A stretch of DNA of 64,000 nucleotides from positions 1 through 64,000 of the forward strand of contig JAFGSG010000105.1 of NCBI GenBank assembly GCA_016934735.1, read 5' to 3'. Position 1 is the first letter of the stretch; each line of letters starts with the position of its first letter. Position numbers and translations under genes: made by a program. This DNA is from Spirochaetota bacterium (GTDB lineage: Bacteria; Spirochaetota; UBA4802; JAFGDQ01). Under the pieces are notes generated by a model. That model searched no databases. It was not told the origin of the DNA and saw only the letters and a list, made by a program, of their open reading frames with translations. Positions 25,114 through 33,438 of this stretch are shown here, piece by piece.

Positions 25114-27318
25114 GTGTCTAAGATCATAGCATCGGCAGGGATAAGAGGCGCTCACAAGATTGTCGAGAGAGCGGATAAAAAGTTAAAAGAATCGATTGAT
25201 AAATGGGGCCCCAATCAGGATGTTGCATTTCCGAATTCCGGTTATTATTTACCGATAATTTACGGAATGCTTGGCCACAAAGTTGAAAAATTGAAGGATA
25301 TGGAATCAGTAATTTCCGTATGCAAAAATTTGCTTCCTGCTCCGGTCAGGGAAAAGTTTCATCTTCCGTATCTGGGGCCTGCGCTTGATGCAGGGATGGC
25401 GACATTTTTTTCTGAAGAAATGCTTGAAGCAATTAAATATATCGAAAATCCGAATGTGTATGTGAAGGGCGAGGATGTGACAGACAGCAATTTCTGGCTT
25501 GGTGCAGCCGATGATATTATCATGAGAAAACGCGGAGTCGAATTCGTTGACGGTACAGCTCCCGGATTTGCGGCAATTCTAGGTGCGCCGGAAGACCCGA
25601 AGATTGCAGCAAAGATTGCGCTAGAACTTCAGGAGAAAAATTTATATGTATTTATGGCTGCAACAACCGACGGCAGGAGCATGCCGGAGCAGCTTATCAG
25701 CGAAGGAGTGCAGGTCGGCTGGGGTACAAGGCTGGTACCCTTCGGCCCCGAGTCGTCCGCTGCTATATTCGCGATCGGATTCGCGACTAGGGCGGCAATG
25801 TCGTTCGGGGGTATAGAGCCCGGCGATTACCGTAAAATTCTTATATACAATAAAGACAGAATATTTGCTTTTGCCATTACATTCGGCTATGTAAGCGATG
25901 ACTGGTACGCAAACGGCCTCGGGTGCGTAAATTACGGTTTTCCGATCATTGCCGATACGCCGATACCGGAGATTCTGCCGACCGGTATCTGCACATACGA
26001 GCATGTTGTATCGAACATTCCGCATGAAAGCATCGTTTCAAAAGCGATAGAAGTAAGAGGGCTTAAAGTCACAGTAACCAAAGTACCGGTGCCGGTTTCC
26101 TACGGTCCGGCATTTGAAGGTGAAAGAGTAAGAGGCGATGATATATATCTTGAGGCCGGAGGCGGGAGAACGCATGCAGTGGAACTGGTCGTTTCTTCAG
26201 ACATGAATAAGATCACCGACGGCAAGATTGAGGTCGTAGGCCCTGATTTAAAAGATGTTCAGCCCGGAAGCAGGCTGCCTTTGGCAATTTTTGTCGAGGT
26301 AGCCGGAAGGCAGATGCAGGAAGATTTTGAACCAATTCTGGAAAGACAGATCCACCATCTGATAAATTACGCTCAGGGAATAATGCACATAGGACAGAGA
26401 GACATTGCCTGGCTCAGGGTTGCCAAACAGGCTGTTGATAAAGGATTCAAACTATCAAATATTGGCGATATTCTTCATGCTAAATTCCATCAGGATTTTG
26501 GCAGCATTCTTGATAAAGTACAGGTTACAATTTTTACTGAAGAGAAAAAGGTAAATGAAATTCTCGGGAAGGCAAGGGCGATTTATAAAAAGAGGGATGA
26601 CAGGATTGCGGGTATGACCGATGAGGATACTGATCCGTTTTATTCGTGTACTCTCTGCCAGTCCTTTGCTCCAAGTCATGTCTGTATAGTAACTCCGGAG
26701 AGAACCGGGCTTTGCGGGGCATATAACTGGCTGGACTGCAAGGCGTCAAACGAGATTAATCCGACAGGACCGAATCAGCCTGTTCCAAAAAAAGAAGTAA
26801 TAGACGCAAGATACGGGCAATGGAAGGGAGTGGATGAATTTGTTTCAAAGGCTTCGAGAGGCAATGTATTAACTGCTGATGCGTACAGTATTATGCGAAA
26901 TCCTATGACATCGTGCGGCTGCTTTGAAGCAATATCTGCGCTTCTTCCGACATGCAATGGTATAATGACTGTAGATAGGGATACGGCTGACATGACGCCG
27001 TGCGGAATGAAATTTACAACGCTTGCAGGTACCGTGGGCGGCGGCAACGTAACCCCCGGATTTCTCGGCCATAGCAAATATTACATTACAAGTAAAAAAT
27101 TCATTGCTGCCGAAGGCGGAATAAAAAGGCTTGTATGGATGCCAAAATCACTGAAAGAAGAAATAAGAGACAGATTCAGTAAAAGAGCTTCAGAAATAGG
27201 TTGTCCGGACTTGCTCGACAGAATTGCTGATGAAACTGTTGCTGTTACAGAAGAGGAAGTATTGACATATATTACCGAGAAGCAGCATCCGGTTTTGACT
27301 ATGGAACCGATTATGTAA
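25114..27318 (+). CDS. acsB: CO-methylating acetyl-CoA synthase
   Basis: AcsB condenses CO, the methyl group of the CFeSP and CoA into acetyl-CoA at the Ni-Ni-[4Fe-4S] A-cluster. The cluster Cys are visible in SCTLCQSFAPSHVC and RTGLCGAYNW, and the Ni-binding C-G-C in MTSCGCFE. I chose GTG 25114: it has aggagg 8 bases upstream and gives 734 residues, close to the usual 729. The frame is open back to 24967, but that part is translated repeat DNA. It follows cooS in the operon. Confidence 0.95.
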   Translation: MSKIIASAGIRGAHKIVERADKKLKESIDKWGPNQDVAFPNSGYYLPIIYGMLGHKVEKLKDMESVISVCKNLLPAPVREKFHLPYLGPALDAGMATFFSEEMLEAIKYIENPNVYVKGEDVTDSNFWLGAADDIIMRKRGVEFVDGTAPGFAAILGAPEDPKIAAKIALELQEKNLYVFMAATTDGRSMPEQLISEGVQVGWGTRLVPFGPESSAAIFAIGFATRAAMSFGGIEPGDYRKILIYNKDRIFAFAITFGYVSDDWYANGLGCVNYGFPIIADTPIPEILPTGICTYEHVVSNIPHESIVSKAIEVRGLKVTVTKVPVPVSYGPAFEGERVRGDDIYLEAGGGRTHAVELVVSSDMNKITDGKIEVVGPDLKDVQPGSRLPLAIFVEVAGRQMQEDFEPILERQIHHLINYAQGIMHIGQRDIAWLRVAKQAVDKGFKLSNIGDILHAKFHQDFGSILDKVQVTIFTEEKKVNEILGKARAIYKKRDDRIAGMTDEDTDPFYSCTLCQSFAPSHVCIVTPERTGLCGAYNWLDCKASNEINPTGPNQPVPKKEVIDARYGQWKGVDEFVSKASRGNVLTADAYSIMRNPMTSCGCFEAISALLPTCNGIMTVDRDTADMTPCGMKFTTLAGTVGGGNVTPGFLGHSKYYITSKKFIAAEGGIKRLVWMPKSLKEEIRDRFSKRASEIGCPDLLDRIADETVAVTEEEVLTYITEKQHPVLTMEPIM

Positions 27319-27606
27319 TTTTGTTGTTAAGAGCATATTTCAGCAAATTAACAACTTTGGTAGCTTTGTTTGCGGGAGTGTAAGTAATTCTATTTTAATG
27401 TATGCGGAATTCGGGCTTCGGCCTCAAACAGTTCCCGCCATTAAAATCGAATTGTCGATATTTCCTTCTGAGAAACTAAAATTTAAAAGGCCGAATTTTT
27501 TCTTTCAATAGTTTCTTCAGGATTTGTCCCCGCCCGCCGGATGGGTTGAATTGCTAAATGAAATTATATTCAATAAAATATTAATAATATCTCAGGAGAT
27601 AATAAG
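27319..27606. other. Structured 288-bp gap between acsB and acsC
   Basis: No gene is seen. An 8-bp stem gttgttaa/ttaacaac (27323-27330/27348-27355) follows the acsB stop codon. A UUCG-type hairpin GGC-TTCG-GCC lies near 27413-27423, flanked by gcggga/tcccgc and ttttaatg/cattaaaa arms in pseudoknot order. Then comes copy B of repeat family 2. The 9-mer TTGCTAAAT is at 27551-27559. acsC has the ribosome-binding site caggag. Confidence 0.45.
27464..27546 (-). repeat. Dispersed repeat family 2, copy B
   Basis: Read on the minus strand, it has the same order of elements as copy A at 3572-3660: a GC-rich stretch ending in GGG, ACAAAT, GAAAC, an AT-rich loop, TTTAAA and the identical 12-mer gtttctcagaag. 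The two arms around the loop (gaaact/agtttc) form a hairpin. Confidence 0.5.
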
Positions 27607-28953
27607 ATGGCGCTTACCGGAATTGAAATTTATAAAATGCTTCCGCAGACAAACTGTAAAGACTGCGGCGTTCCCACATGTCTCGCGTTTGCTATGAAAC
27701 TTGCGGCAGGACAGGCTAAGCTGGATGCATGTCCTCATGTTTCTGCCGAGGCCAGGGAAAAACTTTCGAGTGCTTCGGCACCTCCTGTTATGCCGGTAAG
27801 CATAGGAAGCGGAAATAGTGTGTTTAAGACAGGCGGAGATACTGTTTTATTCAGACATGAAAAGACTTTTGTCAGCCCCACGGGTATTGCTGTTCTGATA
27901 ACTGATAAGATGAGCGATACGGATGTCGGTAAACGGCTTAAAAATTATAAAGATCTGCAGTATGAACGTGTTGGACTTCACCTGAAAGCGGATCTTGTTG
28001 CGATTAAATCCGAAAGCGGAGATGCTTCATCCTTTGAAAAATTAGTCAATACAGTAAAGGGCGAAGTAGATGCCGGCCTTATTTTAATGAGCGACAAAGT
28101 AGATGTTTTGACAGCGGGGGTTAAAGCATGTTCTGATAAAAAACCTCTCATTTACGTAGCGACAAAGGAGAATGCAGATGCAGTCGGCAATCTTGCAAAA
28201 GCAAATAAATGCCCTGTTGCTGTAAAAGGAAGCAATCTTGATGAAATAATAGAACTTACAACCATGCTTGCCGGAATGGGACTAAAGGAAATCATAATAG
28301 ATGCCGGTTCAAGAACAATGCGCAAAGCATTTGAAGATCAGGTCATAATAAGACGCGCTGCCATAAAGAAAAGCTTTAAACAGCTTGGTTTTCCTACTAT
28401 TGCTTTCCCATGTGAAATGACAAATGATCTCATGGAAGAAACCCTTATCGCATCTACATTCATAGCAAAGTACGGCAGTATTGTCGTCCTTTCTGATCTT
28501 GAAGGAGAAAGCCTGTTCCCTTTGTTGGTGCAGAGGATGAATATTTTTACGGATCCTCAGCGGCCAATGGCAACAGAGAAAGGTATTTATCCTTTTAATA
28601 ATCCTGATGAAAATTCTCCGGTACTCATCACATCAAATTTTTCGCTTACATATTTTATAGTTTCAGGTGAGATAGAAGGAAGCAGGGTTCCCACATGGCT
28701 GCTTGTTCTGGACACTGAAGGCCTATCTGTTTTAACAGCATGGGCAGCCGGTAAATTTGCCGCTGATTTGATTGGAGCTTTCGTTAAGAAATGCGGGATA
28801 ATGGATAAGATTAAACATAAATCTCTTGTGATTCCGGGATTTGCTGCATCAATAAGCGGCGAATTGGAAGAGGAACTTGCAGGATGGAAGATTACGATCG
28901 GACCAAGGGAAGCTCAGCATATTCCCGGCTTTATTAAAGAATACAAAGTTTAA
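27607..28953 (+). CDS. acsC: CO dehydrogenase/acetyl-CoA synthase subunit gamma (CFeSP large subunit)
   Basis: The 448-residue large subunit of the corrinoid iron-sulfur protein carries a [4Fe-4S] cluster and binds the corrinoid with AcsD. The cluster motif is at C17, C20, C25 and C42 (TNCKDCGVPTCLAF, then DACPH). The central TIM barrel and the C-terminal corrinoid-binding domain fill the usual length. The cluster reduces the cobalt to Co(I). It is read after acsB and before acsE. Confidence 0.96.
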   Translation: MALTGIEIYKMLPQTNCKDCGVPTCLAFAMKLAAGQAKLDACPHVSAEAREKLSSASAPPVMPVSIGSGNSVFKTGGDTVLFRHEKTFVSPTGIAVLITDKMSDTDVGKRLKNYKDLQYERVGLHLKADLVAIKSESGDASSFEKLVNTVKGEVDAGLILMSDKVDVLTAGVKACSDKKPLIYVATKENADAVGNLAKANKCPVAVKGSNLDEIIELTTMLAGMGLKEIIIDAGSRTMRKAFEDQVIIRRAAIKKSFKQLGFPTIAFPCEMTNDLMEETLIASTFIAKYGSIVVLSDLEGESLFPLLVQRMNIFTDPQRPMATEKGIYPFNNPDENSPVLITSNFSLTYFIVSGEIEGSRVPTWLLVLDTEGLSVLTAWAAGKFAADLIGAFVKKCGIMDKIKHKSLVIPGFAASISGELEEELAGWKITIGPREAQHIPGFIKEYKV

Positions 28954-28970
28954 TTCGGGGGAATTATAAA

Positions 28971-29855
28971 ATGGCATTTATAAGAATAGGCGAAAATTTA
29001 AATGTAATGTCCAAAGTGCTCGGCCCGGCAATGAAAGAGAGGAATGCCAAGCCAATACAGGAGATGGCGGTCCGGGAGACTGAGGCAGGTGTGGATTATA
29101 TAGAGGTAAACATAGGCCCTGCGAAAAAAGCCGGTGCTGAAATGATGGAATGGCTGGTAAAGACCATCCAGGAAGTTACAGATACGCCATTATCTCTTGA
29201 TACAACCAACATGGAAGCTACCGAGGCCGGGTTGAAAGTAGCAAAAAATCCTCCCTTAATTAACTCGGTCTCTCTTCAGACATCAAGGATTGATAAAGGC
29301 CTGCAGATGGCAAAGCAGTATGATGCTGACTTCATCGCTCTTTTATGGAGCGACGGCGGGATGCCGAGAGATGTTAATGAGCGCGCAATGCATGCTGTTG
29401 ATTTTATTCAAAAAGTGACTGACATAGGATTATCCACGGATAAAATGTGGATCGATCCGATTCTATCGCCTATATCGGTTGAAATAAATCAGGTAAAAGC
29501 ATGTGTGGAATTCATGGGAATGCTTAAAGATATTGCTCCCGGAATTAAATCGACAGGAGGCTTGTCGAATGTGTCGAACGGCGTGCCTGATGAGCTCCGG
29601 ACTTATCTCAACATTCCTTATGTGATCATGCTCATTAAGAACGGTCTTACATCTGCAATAGTGGACGCTTTTGATAAAAATCTGACAGAGGCTGTACACG
29701 GCAGGAATGACAGTTTAGTCCGGCTTATCAGCAAAGTAGCTGACGGCGAAAAGGTAGACACGAGCAGTTTATCTGACCTTGAAATTAAATATGTTAAAAG
29801 CGCCAAGGTGCTTATGGGAGAAATACTGTTTTCCAATGCATGGCTTGAAGTATAA
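28971..29855 (+). CDS. acsE: Methyl-THF:corrinoid iron-sulfur protein methyltransferase
   Basis: The 294-residue DHPS-fold enzyme transfers the methyl group of methyl-THF to the Co(I) CFeSP. The family start RIGENLNVMSK, the pterin-binding DYIEVNIGPAKK, LDTTNMEATEAG and GGLSNVSNGVP are all present. It lies 17 bp after acsC. It is the dedicated AcsE and differs from the DHPS-fold protein at 16668. Confidence 0.93.
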   Translation: MAFIRIGENLNVMSKVLGPAMKERNAKPIQEMAVRETEAGVDYIEVNIGPAKKAGAEMMEWLVKTIQEVTDTPLSLDTTNMEATEAGLKVAKNPPLINSVSLQTSRIDKGLQMAKQYDADFIALLWSDGGMPRDVNERAMHAVDFIQKVTDIGLSTDKMWIDPILSPISVEINQVKACVEFMGMLKDIAPGIKSTGGLSNVSNGVPDELRTYLNIPYVIMLIKNGLTSAIVDAFDKNLTEAVHGRNDSLVRLISKVADGEKVDTSSLSDLEIKYVKSAKVLMGEILFSNAWLEV

Positions 29856-29879
29856 ATGCAATCGTAAAAAGAATATAAT

Positions 29880-30560
29880 GTGGCTTCTAAAGATAATATA
29901 ACTGATAGTATCTATTATGCTCCGGGAATTAAATTACCAAAACAGGATAATTATGAGACAGCCTATAATGAGGCTGCCGGAGAGCTTTTAAAACGGGATT
30001 TAAAGGATATCGCTTTAAAAAGCGGAGCGCAATTAATTCAACAGGATGCTTCTTCAATTCTGGCCCTCACTTTTTTGTATAATGATATATACATTGAATA
30101 TCCTCAGATCAGATTATATTACAAAAATAAAGATACAGAGCCGGGTCTGTGGTATAAAATTTTAATACTGCATTATTTGATTCAGGCTAAGGGCAGTCCC
30201 GCCAGCGGCGAGCAGATAACTTTTAAACAAATAACAGGCGGTCTTGCGTATTATCCGGCTTTTCACAGAAGAACAATCAAACCACTTATAAAATCATTTG
30301 AAAATGATTTCAATAAATATATTATAGCAGCAGAAAGAATCGGAGGAGTGAAATCCGATATCAGTAAATATTCTGTTTTCTTCCGGGTTTTTCCGAGAGT
30401 TTCTGTTCTGCTTAATTTATGGGAAGGCGATGAGGAATTGCCTTGTGACGGCAATATAGTTTTTGATTCATCGATTACTGATTATTTAACTACTGAAGAT
30501 ATTACTGTTTTGTGCAATATTATTACTTTAACTATAATTAAAGAAGGTGCCGGAGAGTAA
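29880..30560 (+). CDS. DUF3786-like protein of the CODH/ACS locus
   Basis: This 226-residue protein resembles the DUF3786 family, which is often found beside CODH/ACS genes; its function is not known. It has no Cys cluster, signal peptide or membrane helix. YNDIYIEYPQIRL, LWYKILILHYLIQAKG and GGLAYYPAFHRRTI are the conserved-looking segments. The start is a GTG with a weak purine-rich site upstream. It is followed after 6 bp by the second CooC gene, which suggests a shared job in CODH/ACS maturation. Confidence 0.65.
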   Translation: MASKDNITDSIYYAPGIKLPKQDNYETAYNEAAGELLKRDLKDIALKSGAQLIQQDASSILALTFLYNDIYIEYPQIRLYYKNKDTEPGLWYKILILHYLIQAKGSPASGEQITFKQITGGLAYYPAFHRRTIKPLIKSFENDFNKYIIAAERIGGVKSDISKYSVFFRVFPRVSVLLNLWEGDEELPCDGNIVFDSSITDYLTTEDITVLCNIITLTIIKEGAGE

Positions 30561-30566
30561 CAAAAT

Positions 30567-31313
30567 ATGAAAATTGCGATTTCAGGAAAAGGCGGAGTCG
30601 GTAAAACTACGCTTGCCGGAGTACTGACCTATTATCTTGCTGAAAAAGGAAATCGGGTAATTGCCGTGGATGCGGATCCGGACGCCAATCTGGCTTCAGC
30701 GCTCGGTATAGACAGCACAGGAATTATCCCGATAGCGGGAATGGAATCATTGATAGAAGAGCGAACCGGAGCAAAACCCGGTACATCCGGGTCTTTCTTT
30801 AAAATAAATCCGAAGGTTGACGATCTGCCGGAAAAATTATGGATAGAGAAAGGCAACATACGCTTAATGGTCATGGGCACAGTAAAGAAGGGCGGGGCAG
30901 GCTGTATATGCCCTGAAAGTACTTTACTTAAAAATCTTATTTCTCATCTCGTACTATTCAGAAATGAAGTTGTTATACTCGACATGGAAGCAGGAATAGA
31001 GCATCTGGGCAGAGCAGTCGCTTCTTCCGTAGATGTTCTTATCGTTGTTGTGGAGCCCGGCAAAAGGAGCATAGAAACTGCAAAGCACATTAAATCACTC
31101 GCTGAAGATATCGGAATTAAAAATGTTTCTGTGGTCGGCAATAAAATTCGAAAGAAAAGCGATGAAGAATTTATAATAGAAAATTTAAACGGAATGCAGG
31201 TACTCGGTTTTCTGCCTTTTGATGAAACTCTGGTTGAATCAGATATTACCGGAATTCCGGTCCTGGAAAAATATTCAAAAGAAGCCGGAAAAATATTAGA
31301 CGGGATCAAATAA
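30567..31313 (+). CDS. cooC: CooC-type ATPase (CODH/ACS nickel maturation), copy 2
   Basis: The 248-residue ATPase has the deviant Walker A motif GKGGVGKT (7-14), VDADPDANLA, the metal-binding CxC (C113, C115 in GAGCICPE) and ILDMEAGIEHLGR. It differs clearly from copy 1 at 19882. The two paralogs frame the CODH/ACS genes. In Carboxydothermus and Moorella, separate CooC and AcsF proteins serve CODH and ACS, and the same division is possible here. It ends the operon and meets the minus-strand helicase unit. Confidence 0.9.
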   Translation: MKIAISGKGGVGKTTLAGVLTYYLAEKGNRVIAVDADPDANLASALGIDSTGIIPIAGMESLIEERTGAKPGTSGSFFKINPKVDDLPEKLWIEKGNIRLMVMGTVKKGGAGCICPESTLLKNLISHLVLFRNEVVILDMEAGIEHLGRAVASSVDVLIVVVEPGKRSIETAKHIKSLAEDIGIKNVSVVGNKIRKKSDEEFIIENLNGMQVLGFLPFDETLVESDITGIPVLEKYSKEAGKILDGIK

Positions 31314-31317
31314 ATTA

Positions 31318-31494
31318 TTATAATCTTTTAAGTAAAAACTCTATTTCTTCAGTTTTCTTACTGTTGTTTTTTTTGGAATTTATCAGAGAGTTCCGCAGTT
31401 TGTCAAGCAGTCTTCTTTTTTCAGCAAGCATGGTTTCCTGATCGGACGTTTTTTTGCATCGGTTCCGTTTGGGTTCCGGACTGTTATATGTCAT
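31318..31494 (-). CDS. 58-residue basic protein coupled to the DEAD-box helicase gene
   Basis: The ATG (31494-31492) lies one base after the helicase stop codon, with a purine-rich stretch (agaagagaag) upstream. The product is very basic and probably helical (MLAEKRRLLDKLRNSL, then KKNNSKKTEEIEFLLKRL). I recognise no family. Charge and coupling suggest an RNA-related accessory peptide, but this is inferred. It could also be chance open sequence. Confidence 0.45.
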   Translation of the reverse strand: MTYNSPEPKRNRCKKTSDQETMLAEKRRLLDKLRNSLINSKKNNSKKTEEIEFLLKRL

Positions 31495-31495
31495 C

Positions 31496-33124
31496 CTATC
31501 TTCTCTTCTTATTGTTTTCTTTTGCTAATAGTTCAGGGCTTGGAATAAAACTGGCTCCGTATTTCTTTCTGTAATATTCCATGCGTTCCTGGACTGTACC
31601 TTTTTTATCAGCTTTAACTTTCTGTTTAAAATTAGTCTGATTTTTTTTATTTGCTTTAGTGCTAAGAAAAGATAAGAACTTTTTAAAGATATTTTTTCTT
31701 TCATTCTTTGCGGAAAAAACAGTTTCGGCTTTTTCCCTGATTATGGTCTCTTTATGTTTTTTGCGTGTTTCATGTGATATATTTTTATATGATTCAATAT
31801 TGTCATCGACAGGCCGGATAGATCCACTTTTCTCATGTCTTGCTTTCAACTTTTTGCGTACATTGGGTTCTTTCAGTGTCTGGGATTTTTTTGCATGTGC
31901 AGGCCTGCTGGCTTTATGCGGCGGACCTTGTCTAAGGGTTTCTTCCCTTGCTGCCTTTTCAAGGGAAAAATGAATGCCCGCGCTTTTATCTTCAACAAAC
32001 ATGTCGTCATCTGCTTTTTTTACTGGAATTTTGTATTTCGTAAATGCTTCGATCGCTTCCAGTCCGTATACATATTTTTCGCATGCAAGAGATATTGCTT
32101 TACCAGATTTGCCTGCTCGTGCCGTTCTTCCGATTCTGTGTACATAATTTTCGCAGTCTTCCGGAAGATCATAATTTACGACCAAATCAAGATCATCTAT
32201 ATGAAGGCCCCGGGCAGCTACTTCCGTTGCCACAAGAAATTTTATTTTACCTGATTTTACTTTTTCAATTATTTTTAATCTTTTACTTTGCGGGAGGTCG
32301 CCCATTATGTACTGGCATTTTATTCCGTTAAATTCAAGCCTTCTGCACACTTCATGGGCTGTTCTTTTCATGTTTGTAAATATTAATGCGTTTTTAGGCT
32401 GCTCCTTTTTAAAAATTCCCAGTAAAAGTTTAATTTTTTCATTTTTACCTACATGATATAATTCCTGCGTAATCTTATCCACTACAATTGTTTCAGGGGA
32501 AATTTGTATTTCAGCCGGATCGTTCATATATTTCCAGGCCAGATCCCTGACGCGGGTATTAAGTGTTGCGCTGAAAAGCATTGTTATTCTGTCGAATCCT
32601 GATGGCATGTTAACAATTATTCTCTGCAGGTCCGGAAGAAAACCCATGTCAAAGAGGCGGTCAGCTTCATCGATTATTAGAAAACCAATCTCGCGGAAAT
32701 TTATTTTTTCCTGTTCACTGAAATCTATCAGCCTACCGGGCGTACCGATTATTATATCAATACCGTCTTTCAGTATTTTTTCCTGTTCGGTATACCCTAC
32801 ACCGCCGTAAAAGCAGCCTATTGAAAAATGCAGATATTTTCCGATTATTTTTGCTTCTTTCTCTATTTGAACTGCGAGTTCTCTTGTCGGTGCTACAATA
32901 AGAGTTTTTTTATTTTTAAATCCGGTATCTTCAAGAAGCAATTGAAAGATTGAAATTAAAAAAGCGCCTGTTTTTCCGGTTCCGGTTTGAGATTGAACAC
33001 ATACGTCTTTTTTGTTTAAAGTTTGAGCGAAAGTCGCTTCCTGTACTGCAGTGCACTCAATGAATCCTGCTTCTTTAATTCCTTTGAGTAGATTTTTATT
33101 TAAGTTTAGCTCGGTAAAATCCAT
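31496..33124 (-). CDS. DEAD-box RNA helicase with a basic C-terminal tail
   Basis: The 542-residue protein has the Q motif near residue 22-30, motif I SQTGTGKT (45-52), PTRELA, IIDEADRLFDMGF (DEAD), LFSAT, and HRIGRTARAGKSG in the second RecA domain. It unwinds RNA with ATP, in ribosome assembly or RNA decay. From about residue 380 it has a long, very basic, low-complexity tail rich in Lys and Arg, as in RhlE-like helicases, which would hold RNA. I give no symbol because RhlE, RhlB and CshA types cannot be told apart here. Confidence 0.92.
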   Translation of the reverse strand: MDFTELNLNKNLLKGIKEAGFIECTAVQEATFAQTLNKKDVCVQSQTGTGKTGAFLISIFQLLLEDTGFKNKKTLIVAPTRELAVQIEKEAKIIGKYLHFSIGCFYGGVGYTEQEKILKDGIDIIIGTPGRLIDFSEQEKINFREIGFLIIDEADRLFDMGFLPDLQRIIVNMPSGFDRITMLFSATLNTRVRDLAWKYMNDPAEIQISPETIVVDKITQELYHVGKNEKIKLLLGIFKKEQPKNALIFTNMKRTAHEVCRRLEFNGIKCQYIMGDLPQSKRLKIIEKVKSGKIKFLVATEVAARGLHIDDLDLVVNYDLPEDCENYVHRIGRTARAGKSGKAISLACEKYVYGLEAIEAFTKYKIPVKKADDDMFVEDKSAGIHFSLEKAAREETLRQGPPHKASRPAHAKKSQTLKEPNVRKKLKARHEKSGSIRPVDDNIESYKNISHETRKKHKETIIREKAETVFSAKNERKNIFKKFLSFLSTKANKKNQTNFKQKVKADKKGTVQERMEYYRKKYGASFIPSPELLAKENNKKRR

Positions 33125-33302
33125 AGTAGTTTTAAAATTATTTCCATCTAAAGTTTTGTGATCACTATTGGATATATATAAGTGATAATTTATTATTATA
33201 AAATTAAGTATAAATCAGAGTGAACGAAAGACCAGATAAATACCTAAGTCAAGAAAAAAAAGAAATCCTTTCAATTAAATGCCTAATTTCAGAAAGAAAT
33301 TG

Positions 33303-33331
33303 TTGACAGCCGGAAATATCTTTAATATATT
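33303..33331 (+). promoter_or_regulatory. Promoter of the TetR/efflux operon
   Basis: TTGACA (33303-33308), a 17-bp spacer, and TATATT (33326-33331). It sits directly before the operator. Confidence 0.75.
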
Positions 33332-33337
33332 ATAACC

Positions 33338-33367
33338 AAATAGTTAGTTAAACTAAATAGTTAGTTA
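33338..33367. promoter_or_regulatory. Likely TetR operator
   Basis: The palindrome TTAGTT-A-AACTAA (33344-33356) is embedded in two 13-bp direct repeats aaatagttagtta (33338-33350 and 33355-33367), spaced by 17 bp. It overlaps the expected transcription start, so a bound repressor would block the operon including its own gene. Confidence 0.7.
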
Positions 33368-33438
33368 ATATTATAAACAGTCATGTCAATACTTCCGAAA
33401 CAGGATGCGATTAAAATAATAAGGGATAAAAAAAGTAA

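Larger units (their letters stand above)
33125..33438. other. Divergent control region of the helicase and the efflux operon
   Basis: No gene is seen in these 314 bases. The TetR promoter and operator lie in the right half (33303-33367). I see no clear promoter for the helicase on the minus strand. Confidence 0.5.
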
